From Pyrinomonadaceae bacterium (GTDB taxonomy: Bacteria; Acidobacteriota; Blastocatellia; Pyrinomonadales; Pyrinomonadaceae), in NCBI GenBank assembly GCA_013695245.1, contig JACDAW010000347.1, positions 1 to 12,283 of the forward strand: 12,283 bases of DNA. The letters run 5' to 3'. Shown one piece after another: positions 1 through 7,645 of this stretch (positions within the stretch are counted from its first letter, which is position 1; the number at the start of each line of letters is the position of its first letter). The notes beneath the pieces were generated by a model. The model worked only from the letters and a program-made list of their open reading frames with translations, searched no databases and had not been told where the DNA came from. Position numbers and translations under genes: made by a program.

Positions 1-646
1 ATCTTCCCTCGAAGGCATAATGGCGACTCGCAATCTGATGCATCTCGTGAACCGTCGGAAAGACCGCCACATGAATATGTTCGCCCGAAGTGTGCATTGC
101 CTGTCGCGCGAGCGGCATCCAGTGTTCCCAGCAGACAAGGCCGCCGACGCGCCCCGCAGATGAATCAACCGCTTCCAGCCCGCGCCCGTCGCCCTGCCCC
201 CACACGAGCCGCTCGGTGTAGGTCGGGATCAGTTTGCGATGATGGTTGATTAACTTGCCGCCCGCATCAAATGTCAACAAACTATTGTATAGAGTTCCAT
301 TGCCCGCGCCGCTCGTTACCTGCTCGTTGACGCCGATCACGACGACCGCTCCATGCCGAGCCGCCGCTTCGCCGAGCGCCTCCGTCTCCGGGCTTGGCAC
401 CACAACGCTGTTTTGACGAAGCCGGGCGAAAACCTCTTTCGCCGGTTCGTGATTCCACAACGCCGCTTCCGGGCAATAATCAAGCCATGCAGGATAGCCG
501 GGCAGCCACGTCTCGCCGAACGCTACGAGTTGCGCCCCTTTCGCCGCTGCCAATTCAATTTGTTCGACGGCACGGGCGAGGCTGGCTTCTAAATTGAGAA
601 ACACCGGACTCGCTTGAACTATTCCGACGGTGATCATCTCTGGCAT
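1..646 (-). CDS. Nitrilase (carbon-nitrogen hydrolase), C-terminus off the window
   Basis: Partial gene: 215 codons are visible and the left edge cuts it; full-length nitrilases usually have about 310-350 residues. The family hydrolyses organic nitriles to carboxylic acids and ammonia, in the cytoplasm. My translation of the reverse strand shows the whole catalytic triad: Glu45 in AFGETWLPGYP, Lys138 in HHRKLIPTYTERLVWGQGDG and Cys172 in GGLVCWEHWMPL. The CWEH-x-PL context is typical of true nitrilases rather than amidases or ureidopropionases. A further family block, SRHYAFEGR, ends the visible part. The start ATG (644-646) follows a good Shine-Dalgarno AAAGGAAG read on the minus strand; an in-frame ATG three codons later is the alternative. 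There is no obvious functional link to the permease modules. Cyanide-dihydratase or arylacetonitrilase activity cannot be told apart from this sequence. Confidence 0.93.
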   Translation of the reverse strand, partial: MPEMITVGIVQASPVFLNLEASLARAVEQIELAAAKGAQLVAFGETWLPGYPAWLDYCPEAALWNHEPAKEVFARLRQNSVVVPSPETEALGEAAARHGAVVVIGVNEQVTSGAGNGTLYNSLLTFDAGGKLINHHRKLIPTYTERLVWGQGDGRGLEAVDSSAGRVGGLVCWEHWMPLARQAMHTSGEHIHVAVFPTVHEMHQIASRHYAFEGR

Positions 647-689
647 TAATTCTTCCTTTGCATATAATTACTCCAAGTTGCTAGTTAGA

Positions 690-835
690 GCGTGATAGCT
701 CTTTGAAAACGAAAAGCCCTTTCCTAAAGTTTTGTTGCCAAACAAAAAGCAGCAGGAAAGGACTTATCGGATGTACGACCGTACTTTGGCAATATACTGT
801 TTCATTGATGACCTGCCCGAAGGCCATGCAGCACA
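690..835 (+). mobile_element. Left-end remnant of an insertion sequence with truncated transposase
   Basis: A reading frame starts at ATG 771 and begins MYDRTLAIYCFIDD, which I recognise as the start of a DDE transposase, possibly IS982-like; the family call is tentative. Homology to a transposase stops after roughly 18-22 residues. The frame then continues into an unrelated permease tail, so the rest of the transposase, including all catalytic residues, is missing. Upstream is the hairpin at 714-765. The outer boundary is not determined: no matching terminal repeat or target duplication can be identified because the other end is gone. The left limit of 690 is a guess between the nitrilase start and the hairpin. 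Confidence 0.5.
714..765 (+). promoter_or_regulatory. Long hairpin sequestering the transposase RBS
   Basis: AAGCCCTTTCCT (714-725) pairs with AGGAAAGGACTT (754-765), 11 of 12 positions, and inside it TTTTGTT (730-736) pairs perfectly with AACAAAA (741-747) around a GCCA loop. The outer 3' arm contains the Shine-Dalgarno-like AGGAAAGG just ahead of the ATG at 771, so a transcript entering from upstream would hide its own start signal. This is the known 'fold-back' arrangement by which insertion sequences such as IS10, IS50 and IS200 block translation from read-through transcripts. The pairing is seen directly; its function here is inferred. Confidence 0.6.
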
Positions 836-1043
836 GCGAGGTGTCGGCATTGTGATCGGCTTAAGCGTATCGCTCGCTTTCACGCGCATAATATCAAATC
901 TGCTCTATAATGTAAGCGCTACCGATCCGGTGACCTTCGCCGGAGTTACCGCGATATCGTCAGTAGTTGCGCTATTAGCCTGCTACATACCGGCCAGACG
1001 CGCGATGCGTATCGCTCCGATGATTGCGCTCAGGTACGAGTAG
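836..1043 (+). pseudogene. C-terminal stub of a lost ADOP-type permease, fused to IS transposase start
   Basis: The last ~65 codons encode GIVIGLSVSLAF, then NLLYNVSATDPVTF, then ACYIPARRA, and finish ALRYE. This is the final FtsX transmembrane block and C-terminal tail found in the intact permeases of this window. It matches the end of the permease at 1635-4295 at the DNA level, including the exact 18-mer AGTAGTTGCGCTATTAGC. About 800 upstream codons are absent. An in-frame fusion with the transposase start gives an open frame from 771 to the TAG at 1041-1043 (ATG 732 would extend it upstream). It could be translated as a short membrane peptide, but nothing suggests it was selected for. Confidence 0.8.
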
Positions 1044-1221
1044 TCGGGAGCAGCACATCCGTAGGTCTTAATATATTGAGATATAATAAGCCATTACACC
1101 TGACATATTATGCTTATCTAACTTCGCGGTTCAGATAGTTTCACCACAGTTTTCTCTGGACTCTCCCACCCCGAACTTCGCTAAACCTCTATGCGCCCGA
1201 CCAATCAATCTAGCTTTCCTA
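1044..1221. other. Intergenic region between permease stub and padR1
   Basis: I see no gene here. The region is AT-rich and holds the CACCTGACAT copy of the intergenic 10-mer (1097-1106) and a TCGCGGTTCA block (1124-1133) that recurs at 4407-4416. It therefore looks homologous to the spacer after the permease at 1635-4295. Confidence 0.6.
1097..1106 (+). repeat. Intergenic 10-mer YAYCNGACAT, copy 1
   Basis: The sequence is CACCTGACAT. The wider block 1093-1124 aligns without gaps to the copy at 7642-7673, with about 22 of 32 positions identical, including TATG, TTATC and AACTT downstream of the core. It lies between the permease stub and padR1. Confidence 0.5.
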
Positions 1222-1250
1222 TTGACACGCGATAGGTCTCTATGTATATT
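1222..1250 (+). promoter_or_regulatory. Sigma70-type promoter of padR1
   Basis: A consensus -35 TTGACA (1222-1227) is followed, after exactly 17 bases, by -10 TATATT (1245-1250). This is the best promoter in the window. An upstream ATG at 1242 overlaps the -10 box and cannot be the start codon, which places translation at 1281. Two TAGG-containing sites flank the core: GATAGG at 1231-1236 inside the spacer and TATAGG at 1269-1274 overlapping the Shine-Dalgarno. An inverted pair GCGATAG (1229-1235) and CTATCGC (1257-1263) brackets the -10. These are candidate operator sites for PadR1 itself. Confidence 0.75.
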
Positions 1251-1280
1251 CTTCTTCTATCGCCAGTCTATAGGAGAAGC

Positions 1281-1616
1281 ATGAGGAAACAGAAGAAGTC
1301 CGATTTACTACAAGGCACGCTCGAACTGCTGGTGCTTCGCCTGCTCAGGTCAGGGCAGTTAAACGGGTGGGACATCATGCAGCGAATACAACTCGTATCC
1401 GGCGAGGTGCTCTCGGTCACTCCGGGCGCGCGCTACCCGGCGCTGCACCGGCTGGAAGAGCGCGGACTGATCTCGGCAGAGTGGAGCACGTCCGAGAACA
1501 ATCGCCGGGCGAAGTTCTACAAGCTGATGGCTGCGGGGCGGAAACAACTAGAGGCAGAGCGCGAAAGTTGGGCGCGCTTCTCTGGGGCGGTCGAAACTAT
1601 CCTCCGGGATGCGTAA
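1281..1616 (+). CDS. PadR-family transcriptional regulator, module 1 (PadR1)
   Basis: A 111-residue cytoplasmic winged-helix repressor of the short PadR type that accompanies ADOP permeases. The opening SDLLQGTLELLVLRLL, the wing AKFYKLMAAGRKQLEAE and the C-terminal dimerisation helix match its three paralogs here. ATG 1281 is chosen because it follows AGGAGAA (1272-1278), aligns with the other PadR starts, and lies downstream of the promoter. Two usually conserved spots differ: the HGYG-type turn is NGWD (about residues 29-32), and the GSLYPALYRIE recognition segment reads GARYPALHRLE. The change may mean altered effector or DNA specificity, and its promoter sites also deviate from those of padR2 and padR3. 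It is followed 18 bases later by the permease gene, which it probably co-regulates with itself. Confidence 0.9.
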   Translation: MRKQKKSDLLQGTLELLVLRLLRSGQLNGWDIMQRIQLVSGEVLSVTPGARYPALHRLEERGLISAEWSTSENNRRAKFYKLMAAGRKQLEAERESWARFSGAVETILRDA

Positions 1617-1634
1617 GTAGAGAGGAGTGTCGTA

Positions 1635-4295
1635 ATGCTGAGCAGGTTTATGAAACGGCTGCGGGCACTGATGCGCAAGGATGAATTAGAAAACGAACTC
1701 GATGAAGAGCTGCGTTATCATCTGGAGCGTGAGATCGAGGGGAACATGGCGAGCGGCATGAGTCCTGAGGAAGCGCGTCGTGCAGCGCGACGCAGTTTCG
1801 GCGGTGTAGAGCAATCGAAAGAGAATTGCCGAGACGCCCGGCAAGTAAGATTACTCGACGAGTTCTGGCAAGACATTCGTTACGGCGTGCGAATGCTGGT
1901 AAAGAATCCGGGTTTTACATTCGTCGCGGTGCTCGCTTTGGCGTTAGGCATCGGAGCAAACACCGCGATCTATAGTGTGATAGATACAGTCCTGCTAAGG
2001 CCGTTGCCGTTTGCAGAGCAAGAACGCTTGGTTGTGTTGTGGAAGCGTGACACAACGGCGAACAATCCATTAGTGGAATTGTCGGTGGCGGAATTCGCCG
2101 ATTGGCAAAAGCAAAGCACCGTTTTCGAGAGTTTGGCGGCGATGCCGACCACTGTTTACGGGTACGGCTACACCGTGACAGGTCGCGGCGAGCCATTTCA
2201 GGTTGAGAGCGCCAGAGTATCAGACAGTTTCTTCCCAACGCTCGGCGTGCAAGCCAACCTAGGGCGCACCTTTATAGAAGAGGATGATCGTCCGGGCGCT
2301 GGGCGCACCGTCGTGCTCAATCATCGTTTCTGGCGGGATCGTCTTAATATGGATTCCGGTATTATCGGCCAGCAGATCACGCTTCGCGGTGAGAATTATA
2401 CAATCGTGGGTGTGATGCCTCCTGAGTTTGACTTTCCGAAGGGTGCTGAAATGTGGGCACCACTGAGGGCTTCGATGAATCAACGCACCGTTGAGAATCG
2501 CGGGAACGTCTTTTTGCAAGCTATCGGGCGACTTAAACCGGGTGTGACGATTGAGCAAGCTAACGCCGAGATGAACACAATCATCGCGCAATTGGCGAGG
2601 CAATACCCGGAGGCGAATGCGGGCGGGCATCGAGTAGTTATCACCCCGCTAGCCCATCACATCTTTGGCGATGCGCGTCCGGCGCTTCATTTGCTGTTGG
2701 CGGCCTCCGTTCTGCTATTGCTAATCGCTTGCATCAATATCGCCAATTTTCTGCTAGCGCGCGCTACCGTCCGCCACAAGGAGGTGACGTTGCGCGCTGC
2801 ACTGGGAGCGAGTCGCGGGCGTTTGGTGCGACAGTTTTTAACTGAGAGCGTGTTGTTAGCCGCTATCGGGGGCACTTGCGGGCTTCTGCTGGCGCACTGG
2901 ATGATTAAGCTGCTCCTTTATTTTGCGCCAGCCGATATTCCGCGGATCGAGATGGTGAGCATTGATGTGTCGGTCATGACCTTCACCTGCGTTGTGACAC
3001 TGCTGACGGCGGTGATGTTCGGACTCGCGCCTGCGCTAACAGCGTCAAAGGTTGATCTCAACGAATCGCTGAAAGAAGGCAGCACCAAGGTTGCGGGCGC
3101 AAGGCACAGCCATCGCCTTCGTAGCTGGCTGGTGATCGCCGAAGTCGCGGTTACATTGGTGTTGCTGATCAGCGCGAGTTTGGTTGTGCGCAGTTTTTTG
3201 AACCTAAAGCAAGTCCCGCTCGGCTTTGATCCGCGCAACGTATTGACGGCGCAACTGTCGCTGCAAGGACAGAAGTATCGAGATGTGCGTGAGCGCCGCG
3301 ACTTCTTCAAGCGATTGCTCGAACGGCTCGAAGCACAACCGGGCGTGATCGCTGCCGGTGCGGTTCTGATTCGTCCGCTTGAGGGAACTATCGGCTGGGA
3401 TATGCCCTTTGCGACCGAAGGGCAAACGCTTGATGAAACCAAACGGAATGCGGTTCCTAACTATGAAGTGATCACGCCACACTATTTTCGCGCGATGGGC
3501 ATTCAAATTGTCAAAGGGCGCGACTTCACAGAAGAAGATACGGAGCAAACGCCGGAGGTTGTGATCATCAGCGAAACGATGGCGCGCCGCATCTTCAAGC
3601 CCGACACCGACCCGCTTGGACAGCAAGTTAAGTTAGAGCCAACAGACTCTGAATCGCCGTGGCGCACTGTGGTCGGAGTCGTAAGCGATGTTCGTTATCG
3701 AGAGTTAAGCAGCGTGCGATACGATGTATATGTTCCTTACCGGCAGAGCACCGTTACTTTTAGATATGTAACGATCCGCACCGCCACCGATCCACTGGCG
3801 CTTATCCCAACCCTGCGCCGCGAGGTGTCCGCGCTTGACGAGACCCAAGCTGTAGCTGACGTAAGAACGATGGAGCAACTCGTTGCGCGCTCATTAGCTC
3901 GACCGCGTTTTAGCATGTTACTTCTTGGATTCTTCGCCTTTTTTGCGGCGGCGCTATCCAGCGTCGGCATCTACGGCATACTGTCTTACAGCGTCATGCA
4001 GCGCACCAACGAGATCGGCATTCGAGTTGCGCTCGGCGCACAGAGAAGCGACATCTTGAAACTCGTCATCCGACAAGGGATGGTTCTTACGGCAATCGGC
4101 ATTGTCATCGGCTTAAGCGCATCGCTCGCTTTCACGCGCGTGATGTCGAGTTTGCTCTATAATGTTAGCGTTACCGATCCGGTGACGTTCGTCGCTGTTG
4201 CTGCGTTGTTGACAGTAGTTGCGCTATTAGCTTGCTACATACCGGCGCGCCGGGCGACGAAACTTGACCCGTTGCTCGCCTTAAAACACGAATAA
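1635..4295 (+). CDS. ADOP-type duplicated FtsX/MacB permease, module 1 (P1)
   Basis: An 886-residue inner-membrane protein with no ATPase domain. Order: a charged cytoplasmic prefix (1-90; ELDEELRYHLE and GMSPEEARRAARRSFGG); TM1 (~94-116; ALALGIGANTAIYSV); MacB-like extracytoplasmic domain (~120-340); FtsX block of three TMs (~348-465); linker with KVDLNESLKEG; TM (~495-520; LVIAEVAVTLVLLI); second extracytoplasmic domain (~520-750); second FtsX block (~758-880; VGIYGILSYSVMQRTNEIGIRVALGA), ending CYIPARRATKLDPLLALKHE. Related MacB/FtsX proteins act by mechanotransmission, with an ATPase made elsewhere or none; the role of ADOP members is not established. The start follows AGGAG at 1623-1627 with a 7-base spacing. 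Its 3' end is closely related in DNA to the stub at 836-1043. The C-terminal KHE differs from the RYE of P2, P3 and the stub. Confidence 0.93.
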   Translation: MLSRFMKRLRALMRKDELENELDEELRYHLEREIEGNMASGMSPEEARRAARRSFGGVEQSKENCRDARQVRLLDEFWQDIRYGVRMLVKNPGFTFVAVLALALGIGANTAIYSVIDTVLLRPLPFAEQERLVVLWKRDTTANNPLVELSVAEFADWQKQSTVFESLAAMPTTVYGYGYTVTGRGEPFQVESARVSDSFFPTLGVQANLGRTFIEEDDRPGAGRTVVLNHRFWRDRLNMDSGIIGQQITLRGENYTIVGVMPPEFDFPKGAEMWAPLRASMNQRTVENRGNVFLQAIGRLKPGVTIEQANAEMNTIIAQLARQYPEANAGGHRVVITPLAHHIFGDARPALHLLLAASVLLLLIACINIANFLLARATVRHKEVTLRAALGASRGRLVRQFLTESVLLAAIGGTCGLLLAHWMIKLLLYFAPADIPRIEMVSIDVSVMTFTCVVTLLTAVMFGLAPALTASKVDLNESLKEGSTKVAGARHSHRLRSWLVIAEVAVTLVLLISASLVVRSFLNLKQVPLGFDPRNVLTAQLSLQGQKYRDVRERRDFFKRLLERLEAQPGVIAAGAVLIRPLEGTIGWDMPFATEGQTLDETKRNAVPNYEVITPHYFRAMGIQIVKGRDFTEEDTEQTPEVVIISETMARRIFKPDTDPLGQQVKLEPTDSESPWRTVVGVVSDVRYRELSSVRYDVYVPYRQSTVTFRYVTIRTATDPLALIPTLRREVSALDETQAVADVRTMEQLVARSLARPRFSMLLLGFFAFFAAALSSVGIYGILSYSVMQRTNEIGIRVALGAQRSDILKLVIRQGMVLTAIGIVIGLSASLAFTRVMSSLLYNVSVTDPVTFVAVAALLTVVALLACYIPARRATKLDPLLALKHE

Positions 4296-4462
4296 AAGGC
4301 GGCACGGTAGAGCAGAATGATCATCAGTCATTTGTGTCGTAAACAACAAACCATCACATCTGACATGATGACTACACGGGACTCTAACTTAGGATTATTA
4401 TCCTCCTCGCGGTTCAATCTGTACGATTCTCTCACACACCATCCTTAATATTTCACCAAGCC
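4296..4462. other. Intergenic spacer between P1 and the padR2 promoter
   Basis: No gene is visible. AATGA(4316-4320)...TCATT(4328-4332) could form only a short stem without a T-tract, so I do not call a terminator. The spacer holds a copy of the intergenic 10-mer and the TCGCGGTTCA block (4407-4416) shared with 1124-1133, so the flanking DNA was duplicated together with the genes. Confidence 0.55.
4357..4366 (+). repeat. Intergenic 10-mer YAYCNGACAT, copy 2
   Basis: The sequence is CATCTGACAT, followed by GATGACTAC. It lies 62 bases after the P1 stop codon and about 100 bases ahead of the padR2 -35 box. With copy 1 it also shares a preceding CCAT. Confidence 0.5.
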
Positions 4463-4512
4463 TTGACACTCTAGGTATAGTTCGTGTATGCTTGCTTTGT
4501 TAATCTAGGTAT
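4463..4512 (+). promoter_or_regulatory. padR2 promoter with duplicated TCTAGGTAT site
   Basis: A -35 TTGACA (4463-4468) is spaced 18 bases from -10 TATGCT (4487-4492). The 9-mer TCTAGGTAT occurs at 4470-4478, one base after the -35 box, and again at 4504-4512, just past the expected transcription start. A partial inverted copy, CTATACC, lies at 4530-4536. TCTAGG in the same position after TTGACA is also found ahead of padR3, which supports a shared PadR operator. Binding is inferred. Confidence 0.7.
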
Positions 4513-4552
4513 CACGATTTATTCAGCGCCTATACCCACCGGAGTAACGTCA

Positions 4553-4885
4553 GTGACTCAATCGAAAGCAGACCTGCTGCAAGGTACGCTCGACATGCTC
4601 ATCCTTAAGACCCTTTCACTAGGGTCTCTACATGGCTACGGCGTCATTCAGCGCATCCGGCAGATGTCCAGCGAGATGCTGGATGTAGAGCAAGGTTCGC
4701 TCTACCCGGCGCTCTACCGGATCGAGCAACGCGGCTGGGTCACCTCGAAGTGGGAGACGAACGAAACCGGCCGCCGGGCTAAGTTCTATTCGCTGACGAG
4801 AGCAGGCAGAAAGCAACTCGCTGTTGAGGAAGAGAGTTGGGACAGATTATCTCTCGCAATTGCGAAGATGCGTGAAGCTTCATAA
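4553..4885 (+). CDS. PadR-family transcriptional regulator, module 2 (PadR2)
   Basis: A 110-residue winged-helix repressor. SKADLLQGTLDMLILKTLS opens the first helix, LHGYGVIQRIRQMS follows, GSLYPALYRIEQRGWV is the canonical PadR recognition segment, and AKFYSLTRAGRKQLAVEEESW forms the wing and the start of the dimerisation helix. I choose the GTG at 4553, preceded by GGAG at 4541-4544 with an 8-base spacing. It gives the same N-terminus and length as PadR3. An upstream in-frame ATG at 4484 sits within the promoter -10 region, so translation from it is unlikely. The permease gene follows 14 bases after the stop codon, so the two are almost certainly one transcript. Confidence 0.9.
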   Translation: MTQSKADLLQGTLDMLILKTLSLGSLHGYGVIQRIRQMSSEMLDVEQGSLYPALYRIEQRGWVTSKWETNETGRRAKFYSLTRAGRKQLAVEEESWDRLSLAIAKMREAS

Positions 4886-4899
4886 GGAGCAGGAAGGTA

Positions 4900-7542
4900 A
4901 TGAGGTGGCTCAACAAACTCTTGGCACGCCTGCGCGGGTTGCTCGGTCGTGAAGCGGTTATTGATGACATCAATGAAGAGATGCGCCTTCACGTCGAGAT
5001 GGAGACGGAGGCAAACGTCGAGAGGGGAATGACGCCGCAAGAGGCGCGGCGGTCGGCGCTCAGGAACTTCGGTAACTTGGGACGGATCAGAGATGCGGCT
5101 TACGAGGTTCGAGGAGGCGGTATGTTTGAAGAATTGTGGCAGGACTTGCGTTTCGGCATTCGGATGCTCGTTAAGAATCCCGGCTTCACTGTGGTCGCGG
5201 TACTTGCGCTTGCTTTAGGCATCGGCGCAAACACCGCCATCTTCTCGATCGTCAATACGGTGCTACTTCGCCCGTTGCCGTTTCCCGATGCGGAGCGATT
5301 GGTGTGGTTTGACGGCGTTAATCCGACGAGAGGAATCACGGAGAGCAGCCTTTCGATGCCTGATTATCTTGATTGGCAAAGCCAAGTGGAGGCTTTTGAG
5401 AGCACGACGGCTTTCATTGAGGGCAGCGCAATTCTGTCGAGTGAGGCTTCAGAACCGGAGCGCCTGCCGCGCGGCGTGGTGACGGCAAGCTTCTTTCCGA
5501 CGATTGGCGTCAATCCCGTGCGGGGTCGTGCGTTGTTGCCGGAAGACGAACTGTCGGGTAGTGAGCCGGTCGCCGTGTTGAGTCATGGATTGTGGCAGCG
5601 TCGCTTCGGCGCAAATCCGAACGTCATCGGAAGCAAACTCACGTTGAGCGGCAGAAACGTCACCGTCATCGGCGTGATGCCCGCCGGATTCGATTACCCG
5701 GCGAATGCTCAACTATGGATGCCTTTGAAAACCGATGCGAGTGATGAGCGGCGCGACAATCGTTACTTGCAGGTGCTCGCGCGGCTCAAGCCAACGGCGA
5801 CGCTCGTTTCAGCGCAGGCGCAGATCGACACGCTCAGCGGTCGTATGGGGCAGCAATACCCGGAGACGAACGGCGGGTGGTCGGCGCGACTAACGGGGTT
5901 ACAGGAATGGACAACGAGAGGCATTCGCACATCGTTGCTGTTGTTGCTCGGTGCAGTCGGTTTCGTGTTGTTGATTGCGTGCGCCAATGTCGCCAACTTA
6001 CTTCTCGCCCGCGCTTCGGCACGGCGCAAGGAGATCGCGCTCCGCACCGCGCTCGGAGCCGGTCGGAGGCGCATCATTCGTCAACTGCTCACGGAGAGTT
6101 TGCTGCTCGCATGTTTAGGCGGCGCGGTCGGGTTAGCCCTCAGTCTTTTCTTGACTGATTTGTTAATCGCGATCAGTCCGGCGGACGTGCCGCGCTTGAA
6201 TGAAATCGGGTTGGACGCGCGCGTGCTCGGCTTCACGGCGGGAGTGGTTTGTCTCGTCGGTCTGCTGTTCGGTTTAGCTCCCGCGCTGCAAGCCTCGAAG
6301 ACCGACCTCAACGATGCGCTGAAGGAAGGCGGACGCAGTTCGACCGAAGGGCGCGGGCGCAACCGCGTGCGCGCGATGTTGGTTGTCTCGGAAATAGCGT
6401 TGTCTCTGTTGCTTCTCATCGGCGCGGGATTGTTGATTAAAAGTTTCGTGTTGCTCCGCGATGTGAATCCGGGCTTCGATGCGGAAAATGTTTTGACGAT
6501 GCGTATCAGCTTGCCTGGGGCGCGTTATGCGGAGCCGAAACAGAAAGCAAACTTCTTTCGTGAGTTGACGGAGCGCCTCAGCGCTCTGCCCGGCGTCGAA
6601 GCGGCGGGCGCGACAGTGAGCCTTCCGCTCGGCGGAAGCAACTTCTCCGTCGGTCGCGCGTTCGTCCGCGAAGGACGCCCGCTCGCCACAGAAAATTCCT
6701 TAGATTCAGATTATTTCGTCGCAACGCCCGACTACTTCAGGGCAATGCGGATTCCCGTCAAAACCGGACGCCTCTTCACAGAGCGTGACACTATTGAGAC
6801 TCCGCCCGTCGTCGTCGTCAACGAAGCTCTCGCGCGCCGCATCTTTCCCGGCGAAGACCCAATCGGCAAGCGGCTCACCGTGTGGCGCGACGAGAAGTTC
6901 GCCCGTGAGATCATCGGTATCGTGGGCGACGTGAAATCGAGTCGGCTTGATGCAGAAACAAGTTTGCAAATATATGTGCCTTATGCGCAGGACGCGACGT
7001 GGGGCGCTTTGTCGCTTGCCGTGCGAACCGCAGGTAAACCTGAGTTGCTTACGTCAAGCGTGCGCGGTGCGGTGCTTGCGATTGATAAGAACCAGCCTGT
7101 TTACGACATTAAGACGATGGATAATGTTTTCTCCGCATCCGTCGCCAATAACCGATTGCTCACCCTGCTCTTTAGCGTCTTTGCGCTCTTCGCGCTCTTG
7201 CTAGCCACTGTCGGCATTTACGGCGTTATCAGTTACGCGGTCACGCAGCGCACGCATGAGATCGGCATCCGCATGGCGCTTGGCGCGCAGAGATGGGATG
7301 TGCTCAAGATGGTCGTCGGGCAGGGCATGAGGCTCGTAGGCTTAGGGATGGGGATGGGTTTAATCGGAGCGTTCATTGTGACGCGCCTGCTTGGAAGCTT
7401 GCTCTACGGTGTGAGCACAACCGATCCCATGACTTTCGTCGGCGTCGCCGTGCTGCTCACGCTAGTCGCGCTCATCGCCTGCTACATACCGGCGCGGCGC
7501 GCTACTAAGGTCGATCCGATGAACGCACTGCGATATGAATAG
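4900..7542 (+). CDS. ADOP-type duplicated FtsX/MacB permease, module 2 (P2)
   Basis: An 880-residue membrane protein. It has the cytoplasmic prefix (1-88; EEMRLHVEMETEANVERGMT), an RGGG linker before FEELWQDLRFGIRMLVK, and TM1 (~94-117). The first MacB-like extracytoplasmic domain spans ~120-335. The first FtsX block is ~343-460 (GFVLLIACANVANLLLARAS, then RRKEIALRTALGAGRRR). A single TM lies at ~490-512, a second extracytoplasmic domain at ~515-745, and a final FtsX block at ~752-875 with VGIYGVISYAVTQRTHEIGI. It ends ARRATKVDPMNALRYE. No ATPase or catalytic motif is present. AGGAAGG (4891-4897) and AAGGAG (4884-4889) precede the ATG. Its transport or mechanical role is unknown; the PadR gene before it implies small-molecule or stress-controlled expression. 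Confidence 0.93.
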   Translation: MRWLNKLLARLRGLLGREAVIDDINEEMRLHVEMETEANVERGMTPQEARRSALRNFGNLGRIRDAAYEVRGGGMFEELWQDLRFGIRMLVKNPGFTVVAVLALALGIGANTAIFSIVNTVLLRPLPFPDAERLVWFDGVNPTRGITESSLSMPDYLDWQSQVEAFESTTAFIEGSAILSSEASEPERLPRGVVTASFFPTIGVNPVRGRALLPEDELSGSEPVAVLSHGLWQRRFGANPNVIGSKLTLSGRNVTVIGVMPAGFDYPANAQLWMPLKTDASDERRDNRYLQVLARLKPTATLVSAQAQIDTLSGRMGQQYPETNGGWSARLTGLQEWTTRGIRTSLLLLLGAVGFVLLIACANVANLLLARASARRKEIALRTALGAGRRRIIRQLLTESLLLACLGGAVGLALSLFLTDLLIAISPADVPRLNEIGLDARVLGFTAGVVCLVGLLFGLAPALQASKTDLNDALKEGGRSSTEGRGRNRVRAMLVVSEIALSLLLLIGAGLLIKSFVLLRDVNPGFDAENVLTMRISLPGARYAEPKQKANFFRELTERLSALPGVEAAGATVSLPLGGSNFSVGRAFVREGRPLATENSLDSDYFVATPDYFRAMRIPVKTGRLFTERDTIETPPVVVVNEALARRIFPGEDPIGKRLTVWRDEKFAREIIGIVGDVKSSRLDAETSLQIYVPYAQDATWGALSLAVRTAGKPELLTSSVRGAVLAIDKNQPVYDIKTMDNVFSASVANNRLLTLLFSVFALFALLLATVGIYGVISYAVTQRTHEIGIRMALGAQRWDVLKMVVGQGMRLVGLGMGMGLIGAFIVTRLLGSLLYGVSTTDPMTFVGVAVLLTLVALIACYIPARRATKVDPMNALRYE

Positions 7543-7645
7543 ATGAAAGTGATATTCCCTTGATCTTCAACATTTCGTTTGCCGCAAGTATTTAATGTCT
7601 ATTATTGAATTATCCGTAACGTGTACGAGGCATAACAAGTCACTG

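Noticed and set aside
353..597. Plus-strand open frames of 67-79 codons
   Set aside because: They lie antisense within the nitrilase gene, whose catalytic motifs read clearly on the minus strand; they show no recognisable domain.
687..702. AGAGC/GCTCT inverted repeat between nitrilase and the IS remnant
   Set aside because: The stem is 5 bp with a 6-base loop and no T-run; I cannot assign it to an IS end, an operator or a terminator.
2918..3626. Long minus-strand frames of 174 and 140 codons
   Set aside because: They are shadows within P1, low-complexity and Ser/Arg/Thr-rich, without a family match or start signal.
4316..4332. Hairpin AATGA/TCATT after P1 as terminator
   Set aside because: The stem is only 5 bp of weak pairs and there is no T-run after it.
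4484..4552. N-terminal extension of PadR2 from ATG 4484
   Set aside because: The ATG overlaps the promoter -10 region, so the transcript would start downstream; GTG 4553 has a Shine-Dalgarno and matches the paralogs.
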